Positions 22,207-29,664 of a DNA stretch of 38,874 nucleotides are shown in pieces. The stretch is from Dehalococcoidia bacterium (lineage in GTDB: Bacteria > Chloroflexota > Dehalococcoidia > Tepidiformales > Tepidiformaceae). The notes below the pieces were generated by a model that was not told the origin of the DNA, ran no database searches, and saw only the letters and a program-made list of their open reading frames with translations. The number at the start of each line of letters is the position of its first letter. Within the stretch, counting starts at the first letter, position 1. Made by a program: the position numbers and the translations under genes. The stretch spans positions 1-38,874 of the forward strand of contig JAJEIT010000099.1 of assembly GCA_022827945.1 (NCBI GenBank). Reading direction: 5' to 3'.

Positions 22207-23430
22207 CTACGCCCGCGCGGAGGAGAGGCCGGGCATTTCGTTGCCCAGGTAGGTGCTGCCCAGGTTGCGGTAGTGCCGCCACGAGATGGCCGCGTGCGCG
22301 GCCGCCTGGTGCGAGTCCCGCAGCCGCCGCTCCAGCGGCGAATCCATCCGGCTCGCCGTCGTGCCAGCCGTGTTGTGGATCGTGTCGACGATGTGCCGCG
22401 AGGCCTGGGCGGCGTGTACGCAGGAGAGGTAGGAGCGCTGCGTCACTTCCCAGTCCGGCGCCGAGCGGCCCCCGTCCTTCGGCAGCGGGCCGAGGTGCCG
22501 CTCCGTCTCTTCCTGCGCGTCGATCATGAACGCCTTGGCGGCCCGCTGGGTGGCCTCGGCCTCGCCCAGGCGGTACTGCAGCTCGGGCATGTCGGACAGC
22601 GGCGTGCCCGACATCCACGGCGTCTTCACCATCGCCAGCTCGACCAGGTCGTTGATCGCCCCGCGCGCGATGCCCAAGGCGACCGCGCCCTTGTTGTAGT
22701 GCGCCTGCATCGGGTTGCGGAGCGTGGGGCTCGCGAACGTATCGCAGTTGCTGAAGAGGTCCATCGGCAGGGTCGCCCTGTCGGGGATGAAGGCGCCGTC
22801 GACCTTCACGTCGGCGCTGCCCGTGCCGCGCAAGCCCGCCGTGTTCCAGGTATCGACGATCTCCCAGTCCTCGCGCGGGATCAGGAACGCCTTCTCCGAG
22901 GAGCCGCCGCCTTCTTTCGGCACGCCCACCGAGCCCGTGTGCACGAGCGTCCAGGTGGCGTTGTGGCAGCCGCTCCCGAACGAGCCCTGGCACCAGAGCC
23001 GCCAGCCGCCGTCGACCGGCCGCGCCTTCGCGTGCTGGAGCCCCGGCCCCACGCCCCCGCACGTCAGGACGCGCCAGTCATCGTAGTAGTCGTGCACCAG
23101 CTCCATGCTCATGCGGCGCAGGACCAGGCTGTTGATCTCCGAGTTGATGTGGACGCACCAGCCGACCGACCCGTCGATAGCCGAGGCCAGCTCGACGATC
23201 TCGATCTGGTCGCGCGCGGGCAGGTCTTCGCCGCCCAGCTCTTCGGGCAGCGCAAAGCGGTAGAGCCCTTGGTCGGCGATCTCGTTTGAGGCCCAGGCGG
23301 GAATGTGGCGAATCTCCTGCGCCTCGTCGCCCGCCTGCAGGAGCGCTTCCGTCATCCCGCGCAGCCGCTCGAGGGCGGGCGCCGTCTCCTGCAGCTTCTT
23401 GCTGCGCTCGATGATCTCGGCTCGCACCAT
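22207..23430 (-). CDS. Acyl-CoA dehydrogenase-fold flavoprotein (monooxygenase-like)
   Basis: A 407-aa protein of the acyl-CoA dehydrogenase superfamily, most like the flavin-dependent monooxygenase branch (HpaH/HsaA/DszC-like). Typical blocks are DQGLYRFALPEELGGEDL, DGSVGWCVHINSEI, VDGGWRLWCQGSFGSGCHNATWTL, DTWNTAGLRGTGSADVKVDGAFIP and the C-terminal helical domain. This branch usually oxidises aromatic or heteroatom substrates with a separate flavin reductase; none is in the window. GGGAGGCGG precedes the ATG, with TAGAAT 28 nt further upstream. The substrate is unknown. Confidence 0.85.
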   Translation of the reverse strand: MVRAEIIERSKKLQETAPALERLRGMTEALLQAGDEAQEIRHIPAWASNEIADQGLYRFALPEELGGEDLPARDQIEIVELASAIDGSVGWCVHINSEINSLVLRRMSMELVHDYYDDWRVLTCGGVGPGLQHAKARPVDGGWRLWCQGSFGSGCHNATWTLVHTGSVGVPKEGGGSSEKAFLIPREDWEIVDTWNTAGLRGTGSADVKVDGAFIPDRATLPMDLFSNCDTFASPTLRNPMQAHYNKGAVALGIARGAINDLVELAMVKTPWMSGTPLSDMPELQYRLGEAEATQRAAKAFMIDAQEETERHLGPLPKDGGRSAPDWEVTQRSYLSCVHAAQASRHIVDTIHNTAGTTASRMDSPLERRLRDSHQAAAHAAISWRHYRNLGSTYLGNEMPGLSSARA

Positions 23431-23487
23431 GGCTGCCGCCTCCCGTCGCTGGTCGCGCGATTCTAGGGCAAGCGGAGGGCGCGCCGC

Positions 23488-23856
23488 CTACCCGCGCCTG
23501 TCGATGCGTCGGATCGCCTCGCTCGCGTAGGGGATGTTGGGGCGCATCTTGAGGGCGTACTCGTAGTCGATGCGGGCGTGGTAGGCGCGGTCCTGGGCCT
23601 CGTGCGCCTTCCCCCGCAGCACGAACGCCGCCGCCCCGATCTCCATGGGCTGGGGCGTGTCCGGCTCGCCGAGCTCGACCTCGAGCGTGTGCATCGCCAG
23701 CCCCGGCTGCCCCGCCTCGAGCTGCTCGTTGGCGTCGAGAAGCGCGACGACGCCGGGGTGGTCGAGCCCGAGCGCGCGAGCGTTCGTCACGCCCAGCTCT
23801 TCGAGCATGGCGAACACCGCCTCGCTGTCCTGCGTCCCCTGGTCGGCGTCGCTCAC
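23488..23856 (-). CDS. TPR-like protein
   Basis: A 122-aa protein of paired helices: SEAVFAMLEELGVTNARALG, GVVALLDANEQLEAGQPGLAMHTLEVEL, and IGAAAFVLRGKAHEAQDRAYHARIDYEYALKMRPNIPYA. The last pair resembles a tetratricopeptide repeat. It ends in a basic segment (EAIRRIDRRG). The start is a GTG at 23856 with GGAGGG upstream; a longer frame to 24003 gives a Pro/His-rich extension with no support. Its role is unknown and the TPR assignment is moderate. Confidence 0.6.
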   Translation of the reverse strand: MSDADQGTQDSEAVFAMLEELGVTNARALGLDHPGVVALLDANEQLEAGQPGLAMHTLEVELGEPDTPQPMEIGAAAFVLRGKAHEAQDRAYHARIDYEYALKMRPNIPYASEAIRRIDRRG

Positions 23857-23894
23857 GGGCGCCCTCCGCCTGCCGCGGGAGGGTACGGGGGAGT

Positions 23895-23922
23895 GGTGGC
23901 CGGTGGCTAGTGGTCGGTGGGG
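23895..23922. repeat. Heptanucleotide repeat array A
   Basis: Four consecutive 7-nt units: GGTGGCC, GGTGGCT, AGTGGTC, GGTGGGG. They lie between the TPR-like gene and the RelB-relic gene. The units belong to the same heptamer family as the arrays at 24971 and 25076. Confidence 0.7.
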
Positions 23923-23963
23923 GGGAGGGGCTTGTGGGAAATCTCCGTGATAGGTTGGAGAGC

Positions 23964-24116
23964 ATGCCTCGTTCGAAGCGTTCCACCCCCTGTGCTTACC
24001 CACGCTGCGGCGTTCCCAACAAGGAGACGCTCGAGGCGCTGCGCGAGGCGCGTGAGGGCAAGAACCTTGAGGTGTACGACTCCCTCGAGGAGTTCAAGGC
24101 TGCGTTCGAGAGCTAG
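23964..24116 (+). pseudogene. RelB/DinJ-type antitoxin relic (C-terminal half)
   Basis: A 50-aa reading frame whose last 35 residues match the C-terminal tail of RelB/DinJ-type antitoxins (VPNKETLEALREAREGKNLE and then YDSLEEFKAAFES). The DNA-binding RHH part that should precede it is missing, and an unrelated Arg/Cys segment (MPRSKRSTPCAYPRCG) takes its place. No toxin gene follows; the hydrolase gene converges and the two stop codons share the palindrome CTAG at 24113-24116. TAGGTT lies 7 nt before the ATG, so it may still be expressed. It is most likely a decayed TA module or a trimmed antitoxin. Confidence 0.55.
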
Positions 24117-24985
24117 CCCTGCCCGCCTCCGAAGTGCTCACGCGCCAGCGCGATGAGCCGCTCCGGCTGGTCGTGGTGGACCCAGTGGCCCGCCCCCTCG
24201 ACCTTCACCGGACGCACGCCCGCGAGCCCCTCCACCCAGCGCTCCATCCCCCGCATCACGCCCGCCTCGCCGCCGATGACGTAGAGCACCGGGCACGTAA
24301 TCGCCTCGATGAAGCCGCGCATCTCGGCCAGCGTGTACTCGTCGCGACGCACCCCCGGACGTGACCAGTTGTCGAACTTCCAGATGAGCTCGTCCCCTTC
24401 CTCGCGCACGGCGTGGACGGCGATGTGCCGCGCCTGCTCGGGCGAGAGGCGCGGGTTCATCTCCTGCACCCGCTGGATGGCGCTCGCGAGGTCCGGGTAG
24501 CGCCGCACCCGGCGCGTCTCCAGCGAGCGGCGCTGCTCGACATACGCCCGGAAGCGTTCCGGGTTCATCGGCTCCGGCTCCTCGAACAGCCCCGGCACCC
24601 GGCCCTCGATCGCGACGATCGAGGCGAACCGGTCGGGGTACGAGCCCGCCGCGATGAACGTCACCTGCCCCCCGAACGAGTGGCAGACCACCCGCACGGG
24701 CCGGTCGAACTGCTCGACCAGCGTCAGCAGGTCGACGGCGTACTGCGCCGTCGTGTACTCGCTGCCCGGCGACCAGTCGGAGTCGCCGTGGCCGCGAAGG
24801 TCGGGCGCGACCACGTAGTGGTCGGCGGCGAACGCCTCCGCGATACCGTCCCAGCTGCGGGCGTGGTCGCGCCCGCCGTGCACGAGGATGAGCGGCTGCG
24901 CGTCCTCCTCGCCCCACGCCCAGTACGAGAGGCGCAGGCGCTGCGACTCGAAGAAGTGCTGGGTGGGCTGTTGGCTATTGGCCAT
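24113..24985 (-). CDS. Alpha/beta-fold hydrolase (paralogue of 5661-6518)
   Basis: A 290-aa hydrolase with LILVHGGRDHARSWDG, DLRGHGDSDWSPG, the nucleophile elbow VCHSFGGQVTF and the catalytic His in VEGAGHWVHHDQP. These match the protein at 5661-6518, including the lid stretch RLSPEQARHIAVHAV. Esterase, epoxide hydrolase or C-C hydrolase are all possible. The ATG at 24985 lies inside a heptamer array (24971-24991), so its exact start is affected by the repeat. An in-frame ATG at 25099 gives an Arg-rich extension that crosses the divergent promoter. Confidence 0.88.
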   Translation of the reverse strand: MANSQQPTQHFFESQRLRLSYWAWGEEDAQPLILVHGGRDHARSWDGIAEAFAADHYVVAPDLRGHGDSDWSPGSEYTTAQYAVDLLTLVEQFDRPVRVVCHSFGGQVTFIAAGSYPDRFASIVAIEGRVPGLFEEPEPMNPERFRAYVEQRRSLETRRVRRYPDLASAIQRVQEMNPRLSPEQARHIAVHAVREEGDELIWKFDNWSRPGVRRDEYTLAEMRGFIEAITCPVLYVIGGEAGVMRGMERWVEGLAGVRPVKVEGAGHWVHHDQPERLIALAREHFGGGQG

Positions 24986-24991
24986 TGGCTC
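24971..24991. repeat. Heptanucleotide repeat array B
   Basis: Three 7-nt units TTGGCTA, TTGGCCA, TTGGCTC, followed by a partial TTGG. They overlap the start codon of the hydrolase on the minus strand. Confidence 0.7.
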
Positions 24992-25070
24992 TTGGTGGAT
25001 GCTGCCGGTGGCTCCCTGCGAGCCCCGGCGACCCGGCGGCGCCCATAATAGAGCCCGGAGCCTGAGCACT

Positions 25071-26585
25071 GTGCCCACCGACCACCGACCACCGACCACA
25101 GATCACCGATCCGCGGCCAGCGGCCACGTCACCCTCGTGGGCGCTGGCCCGGGCGACCCCAACCTCATCACGCTTGCCGGGCTGGAGGCCCTGCGTGCCG
25201 CCGACGTCGTCCTGTACGACGCCCTCGCTCCGCGCGCCCTGCTGCGCGAGGCGCGCCCGGACGCCGAGCTGTGCGCCGTGGGCAAGCGTGTCGGCGCGCA
25301 CCTCGCGACGCAGGCGGAGATCGAAGCGCTCATGCTCGCCCGCGCGAAAGAGGGGAAGCGCGTCGTCCGCCTCAAGGGCGGCGACCCCTTCGTGTTCGGG
25401 CGCGGCTCCGAGGAGCTGCGCGCCTGCAAGGAAGCGGGCGTGCCCTGCACGGTCGTGCCGGGCGTGACCTCCGCCATCGGCGCCTTCGCCTACGCCGGCA
25501 TCCCCGTCACCCATCGCGGCCTTGCCGGCGCCTTCATGGTCATCAACGCCCGCAGCATGAACGACGGCGTGACCGGCTGGCGCGCCGCCGCCGAGGTCGA
25601 CACGCTGGTGCTGCTCATGGGCGCCGCCACCCTCGCCGAGTGCGCCGAGCGCCTCGTCGCCGAGGGCCGCGCGCCGGACACGCCCGCCGCCTCGGTCCAG
25701 TGGGGCACCCGCCCCGACCAGCGCGTCGTGACGGGTACGCTCGCCGGCATCGCCGCGCGCGTGGCCGAGGCGGGGCTGTCCGCCCCCCTTGTAACCGTCG
25801 TGGGGCCCGTCGCCGGACTCGCGGGCGAGCTCGCCTGGTTCGAGCCCGGCGCCCTCGCCGGACGCCGCGTGGCCGTGACGCGCTCCCGCCCCCAGGCGAG
25901 CGAGCTGGTGGCGCTTCTCGAGACAGAGGGCGCCCTCGTGACCGAGGCGCCCGCCATCGAGCTGGTCTCGCGGGCGGGCTCGCCCGAGCTCTGCGAGGCC
26001 GTGGCCGCCCCCGCCGGCTGGTGGGCCTTCAGCAGTGCGAACGGCGTCCACGCCGCCATGGAAACGCTGGCCGCGGCCGGCCTCGACTCCCGCGCCCTCG
26101 CCCGACACCGGATCGCCGCCGTCGGCGAAGCGACCGCCGCCGCCCTGGCCGGCTACGGCCTGCGCGCGGACTTCATCCCGGAGGGGGCCTTCTCGTCCGC
26201 GCTCGCCGAGCTCCCCGCCGAGGTCGGCGAGCGCGTCACCGTCTTCCAGTCCAACCTCTCCCCGCCCGACCTGAGCCTCGCCCTGGAGGCGCGAGGGCTG
26301 TCCGTGCGATCCGTCACCGCCTACGAGAACCACCCCACGCCCCTCGCCGACGAGCAACTGGATGCCGTCCGCGAAGCCGACGCCATCACCTTCACCAGCA
26401 GCTCGACCGCGCGAAACCTGCGCGCGGCTCTCGGGGATGACGCCGCGAGCCTCGATGCCGCCCTCATCAGCATCGGCCCCAGCACTTCGACCGCCGTGCG
26501 CGAGTGCTTCGGGCGCGTCGACGGAGAGGCCGCCGCGCCCGGACTTGACGAGCTCGTGCGCGCCGTCATCGACGCGCTGGAGTGA
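25071..26585 (+). CDS. Uroporphyrinogen-III C-methyltransferase/synthase fusion
   Basis: A 504-aa bifunctional enzyme. The N-terminal domain (about 19-257) is SUMT (CobA): VTLVGAGPGDPNLITL, VVRLKGGDPFVFGRG, VVPGVTSAIGAFAYAGIPVT, which methylates uroporphyrinogen III to precorrin-2. The C-terminal part (about 258-504) is HemD: RRVAVTRSRPQASELVALL, WWAFSSANGVHAAMETL, AITFTSSSTARNLRAAL. Together they make the substrate and the first siroheme/cobalamin intermediate. The GTG start at 25071 lies just before a heptamer array, which is read in frame. A start downstream would remove the first strand of the SAM fold. It overlaps the next gene region, so the two are co-transcribed. Confidence 0.92.
   Translation: MPTDHRPPTTDHRSAASGHVTLVGAGPGDPNLITLAGLEALRAADVVLYDALAPRALLREARPDAELCAVGKRVGAHLATQAEIEALMLARAKEGKRVVRLKGGDPFVFGRGSEELRACKEAGVPCTVVPGVTSAIGAFAYAGIPVTHRGLAGAFMVINARSMNDGVTGWRAAAEVDTLVLLMGAATLAECAERLVAEGRAPDTPAASVQWGTRPDQRVVTGTLAGIAARVAEAGLSAPLVTVVGPVAGLAGELAWFEPGALAGRRVAVTRSRPQASELVALLETEGALVTEAPAIELVSRAGSPELCEAVAAPAGWWAFSSANGVHAAMETLAAAGLDSRALARHRIAAVGEATAAALAGYGLRADFIPEGAFSSALAELPAEVGERVTVFQSNLSPPDLSLALEARGLSVRSVTAYENHPTPLADEQLDAVREADAITFTSSSTARNLRAALGDDAASLDAALISIGPSTSTAVRECFGRVDGEAAAPGLDELVRAVIDALE
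25076..25110. repeat. Heptanucleotide repeat array C, inside cobA-hemD
   Basis: Five 7-nt units: CACCGAC x3, CACAGAT, CACCGAT. They lie at codons 2-14 of the fusion gene. As 7 is not a multiple of 3, gain or loss of one unit would shift the frame. Confidence 0.75.
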
Positions 26586-26590
26586 CCGGT

Positions 26591-27292
26591 ATGACCCGCG
26601 CGCTCGTCCTCGCAGGCCACGGATCGCACCTGAACGCGCACTCGAGCGAGGCCGTTCGCGCCCACGCCCGCGCGTTGGCCGCGGAGGGCGACTGGGACGA
26701 GGTGCTCGTCGCCTTCTGGAAGGAGGAGCCCTCCCTCTCGCGCGCCCTCGACGGGTGCTCCGCGAGCGAGGTGACGGTCGTGCCCGTCTTCATGTCGGAG
26801 GGCTACTTCACGAGCGAGGTCATCCCCGCCGAGATGGACCTCGACGGCCCCGTTACCCGCCGCGAAGGGCGCGCGATCCGCTGCACCCACCCCGTCGGCG
26901 TCCACCCCGCCCTCGCCGGCATCGTCGTCGAGCGCGCCGTGGAAGCGGGCGCGACACCGGACGACGCGCTTTTCGTGCTCGGACACGGCACGCGACGCAA
27001 CTCCGGCTCGGCGAATGCCGTCCACGAGCAGGCCGAGCGCATGCGCGCGACCGGACGCTTCGCCCAGGTCGACGCTGTCTTCACCGACCAGGATCCGAAC
27101 GTCGCGGACGTCCCCGACCTCGCTGGGGAGCGGAACGCGGTGGTCGTGCCCTTCTTCGCGTCGGAGGGCTGGCACGTCGGCCAGGTCGCCGCGAACGGCG
27201 CCCACGCCGTCCGCTACGCCGAGCCCGCCGGCACCCACCCCGGCATCGCCGCCGTCATCCGCGACCTCGCGCTGGAGGCCGCGCGGGCGTAG
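26591..27292 (+). CDS. Sirohydrochlorin chelatase (CbiX/SirB family)
   Basis: A 233-aa protein with the class II chelatase fold in two halves: ALVLAGHGSHLNAHSSEAV near the N-terminus and FVLGHGTRRNSGSANAV in the second half, plus the metal-binding EVTVVPVFMSEGYFTSEV and VVVPFFASEGWHVGQ. It inserts Fe or Co into sirohydrochlorin. Following the CobA-HemD fusion, it most likely makes siroheme. The ATG at 26591 has GGAG 8 nt upstream. A GTG at 26582 overlaps the upstream stop as GTGA and is also possible. Confidence 0.88.
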   Translation: MTRALVLAGHGSHLNAHSSEAVRAHARALAAEGDWDEVLVAFWKEEPSLSRALDGCSASEVTVVPVFMSEGYFTSEVIPAEMDLDGPVTRREGRAIRCTHPVGVHPALAGIVVERAVEAGATPDDALFVLGHGTRRNSGSANAVHEQAERMRATGRFAQVDAVFTDQDPNVADVPDLAGERNAVVVPFFASEGWHVGQVAANGAHAVRYAEPAGTHPGIAAVIRDLALEAARA

Positions 27293-27301
27293 CGCTGTTC
27301 G

Positions 27302-28174
27302 CTACCGCTCGATCGGGCCGCCGGCGAAGACGGTCGAGCGCACGACGGCAGGCTGGCCGTCGTTCTGGATCGCGTCGTGGCGCCGGGGGATCTGCCCCTC
27401 GTGGTCGTCGTGCGTGAGGATGTAGAAGCGGTTCGCCTTGATCCCCTCGAACACGCACTCCGCCGCCCACTCCGCTGGCAGCGCCTGCAGCCGCACCGTG
27501 TCGCTGAAGCCCGGCGTGTTCTCCGTGCGCGACCGCACCGCTTCCGCGTCGAGGTCGCGCAGGTGCTCGGGCCGGTTGCGCTCGGAGTTGCGCAGGTTCG
27601 TGCGGATGATGCCCGGGCAGAGCACCGACACCCCGACGTTCGAGCCCGCGTCCTGCAGCTCGCCGTAGAGCGTCTCCGAGAGGGTGACGACACCGTGCTT
27701 GCTCACGTTGTACGGCCCCGTCCCCGAGACCGAGACGAGCCCCGCCATCGAGCCGGTGTTCACGATGTGCCCTTCGTCCTGCTCCACCAGGTGAGGGGCG
27801 AACACCCGCACCCCGTGGATCACGCCCCACAGGTTGACCCGCAGCACGAACTCCCAGTCGTTCACGCCCAGCTCCCACATGGTCCCGCGCGCCCCCACGC
27901 CCGCGTTGTTGCAGACGACGTGCACCGACCCGTAGTGCGCCAGCGACTCCGCGGCGAGGTTGTCCATGGAGGCGGCGTCCCCGCAGTCGGTCTGGACGGT
28001 CAGCACCTCGGCGCCGTTCTCGCGCAGGTCAGAGGCGGCCTGGTCGAGCACGTCCTCCTCGATGTCGGCGAGGACGAGCCGCATCCCCTCGGCGGCGAAG
28101 CGCGTTGCCATGGCGAGCCCGATGCCGCTCGCCCCGCCCGTCACAACCGCGACTTTCCCCTCGAACTCCTGCAT
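27302..28174 (-). CDS. Short-chain dehydrogenase/reductase
   Basis: A 290-aa SDR: TGGASGIGLAMATRFAAEGM for NAD(P) binding, NNAGVG, the catalytic Ser in IVNTGSMAGL and the YNVSK pair (Tyr, Lys). The C-terminal part is longer than in a classical 250-aa SDR (AAECVFEGIKANRFYILTHDD...). It interconverts an alcohol and a ketone, substrate unknown. GAGGAGG lies upstream of the ATG. The chelatase gene converges on it with a 9-nt gap. Confidence 0.92.
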   Translation of the reverse strand: MQEFEGKVAVVTGGASGIGLAMATRFAAEGMRLVLADIEEDVLDQAASDLRENGAEVLTVQTDCGDAASMDNLAAESLAHYGSVHVVCNNAGVGARGTMWELGVNDWEFVLRVNLWGVIHGVRVFAPHLVEQDEGHIVNTGSMAGLVSVSGTGPYNVSKHGVVTLSETLYGELQDAGSNVGVSVLCPGIIRTNLRNSERNRPEHLRDLDAEAVRSRTENTPGFSDTVRLQALPAEWAAECVFEGIKANRFYILTHDDHEGQIPRRHDAIQNDGQPAVVRSTVFAGGPIER

Positions 28175-28215
28175 GTCCGTCCTCCTCGTGGTGGCGGGCG
28201 CAGCCTACAACAGAT

Positions 28216-28242
28216 AGGCCGCGCACAAACCGTGCGCGGCCT
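28216..28242 (-). terminator. Hairpin after the second Rieske gene
   Basis: AGGCCGCGCAC (28216-28226) pairs perfectly with GTGCGCGGCCT (28232-28242) over a 5-nt loop: an 11-bp stem. It lies 25 nt past the Rieske stop on the minus strand and before the SDR gene. It is not followed by a long T-run. Confidence 0.65.
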
Positions 28243-28266
28243 CCCGCGTGTCGGTGGCTGGCGGGC

Positions 28267-29547
28267 CTAGCGGTCCGGGCCCTCCAGGTAGTCGTCGATG
28301 ACCTTGTGCATGTGGCGGATGCGGCGCTCGCGGTAGTTGATCAGCAACCCCTTGAACGAGCGCGAGTTCATCCCCTTCTGCACGCGCGGCAGGTTGTACG
28401 AGTCCTGGTCGAGCCCCAGGCCCAGCGAGATCTCGCCGTGCTTGTGCTGGCTGTGCACCGGGCGCGGCGGCGGGTCCGAGCCCTCCGGGATTCGCACGAA
28501 GTTCTGCAGGTCGTAGTACATCTTGTTCGGGTCGGTCGCGTGCGGCCGCTGCCGGAACAACATCACGCCCGAGTGGTGCGTGTTCAGCGTGATGTTCGGG
28601 AAGATGTAGTAGTGGTAGTCGTCCGAGAGCTGGTCATCGTTCAGGTCTGACAGGTCGATGCCGTGCTCGGACGCGTACTCCTTCACCTTGTTCTGGATGG
28701 CGGGGCGCACGTCCGCGGGACCACCCTCGAACGTCTCCGGATCGACGCCCGCGGCCTGCAGCATCTCCTTCAGCGAGCGCGTCAGCTCGTTCTGGTTCGG
28801 GTAGCGCGGGCTCAGCAGCCCGAACGGAACCAGGTAGCGGTTGTGGCGCTCGTACAGGTCGATCTGCACGTGGATGTCGTCGATGTTCTCGAGGATCTGC
28901 GGGTGGATGCCCTGGACGTGGTACACCTCGTTGAAGGCGTCCACCGAAGCCTTCCAGTTGCAGTCCCACTCGATCGTGCGGTCCTGCACGATGTACTGCT
29001 GGTCGAAGTGGTACGGGTCGAGGTGCTCGGGGATCTCGCCCAGGAACTCCATCAGGGGCTCGGCGTCCGGGTTCATGTTGAACCAGACCCAGCCGCCCCA
29101 CGTGTCGCAGGGCACCTCGGTTAGCGCCGTCTCCTGGGGCACGCCCTGGGTGAAGGTGTCCTCGTCCGGGACGAACTTCTTGGAGCCGTCCAGGTTGAAC
29201 TCGAAGAAGTGGTAGGCGCACTGGAAGCTCTCCGCGTGGCCCATGCCGGCGTTGCGGATCTGGTTCCCGCGGTGCGGGCAGACGTTGTAGAAGGCGCGCA
29301 CCTTCTCCGGCGCCTCGCGCACGATGAGGAAGGACTCGGGGCCCAGCTCGGTCGTGAAGTAGTCGCCCACGTTGGGGATGTCCTGCTCACGCCCGGCGAT
29401 GTTCCAGACCTTGGTCCACATGCGCTCCCACTCGAGGTCCATGAACTCCTTCGAGATGTAGCGTTCCTTGGGGATGAGATCGGTGCCCAGGGTTGGCTCG
29501 GGCGCCTTCGTGGTTGGGGTCTGCTGGGTAACGGATTGGAGGACCAT
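28267..29547 (-). CDS. Rieske-type aromatic ring-hydroxylating oxygenase, alpha subunit (copy 2)
   Basis: A 426-aa paralogue of the Rieske oxygenase at 19231-20508, with the same ligand layout (Cys90, His92, Cys110, His113) and the same catalytic block NWKASVDAFNEVYHVQGIHP. N- and C-termini also match closely (PKERYISKEFMDLEWERMW, RRIRHMHKVIDDYLEGPDR), pointing to a fairly recent duplication. It is flanked by two SDR genes on the same strand, which could act on its product. No ferredoxin or reductase gene is in the window. Confidence 0.93.
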   Translation of the reverse strand: MVLQSVTQQTPTTKAPEPTLGTDLIPKERYISKEFMDLEWERMWTKVWNIAGREQDIPNVGDYFTTELGPESFLIVREAPEKVRAFYNVCPHRGNQIRNAGMGHAESFQCAYHFFEFNLDGSKKFVPDEDTFTQGVPQETALTEVPCDTWGGWVWFNMNPDAEPLMEFLGEIPEHLDPYHFDQQYIVQDRTIEWDCNWKASVDAFNEVYHVQGIHPQILENIDDIHVQIDLYERHNRYLVPFGLLSPRYPNQNELTRSLKEMLQAAGVDPETFEGGPADVRPAIQNKVKEYASEHGIDLSDLNDDQLSDDYHYYIFPNITLNTHHSGVMLFRQRPHATDPNKMYYDLQNFVRIPEGSDPPPRPVHSQHKHGEISLGLGLDQDSYNLPRVQKGMNSRSFKGLLINYRERRIRHMHKVIDDYLEGPDR

Positions 29548-29664
29548 GCTGCTGCTCCCTCGTAGCTTTGCGGTCGCATCGAGACGGGCGCGCGATACGC
29601 GCCTGCTATGCGCACCATCCTACGCGCGCTGTCAACGCTTTTCGCACCGCGTTTCCGCGCTCCC

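Noticed and set aside
23895..25110. CRISPR-like array from the repeated units
   Set aside because: Units are 7 nt, contiguous without spacers and degenerate; there are no cas genes.
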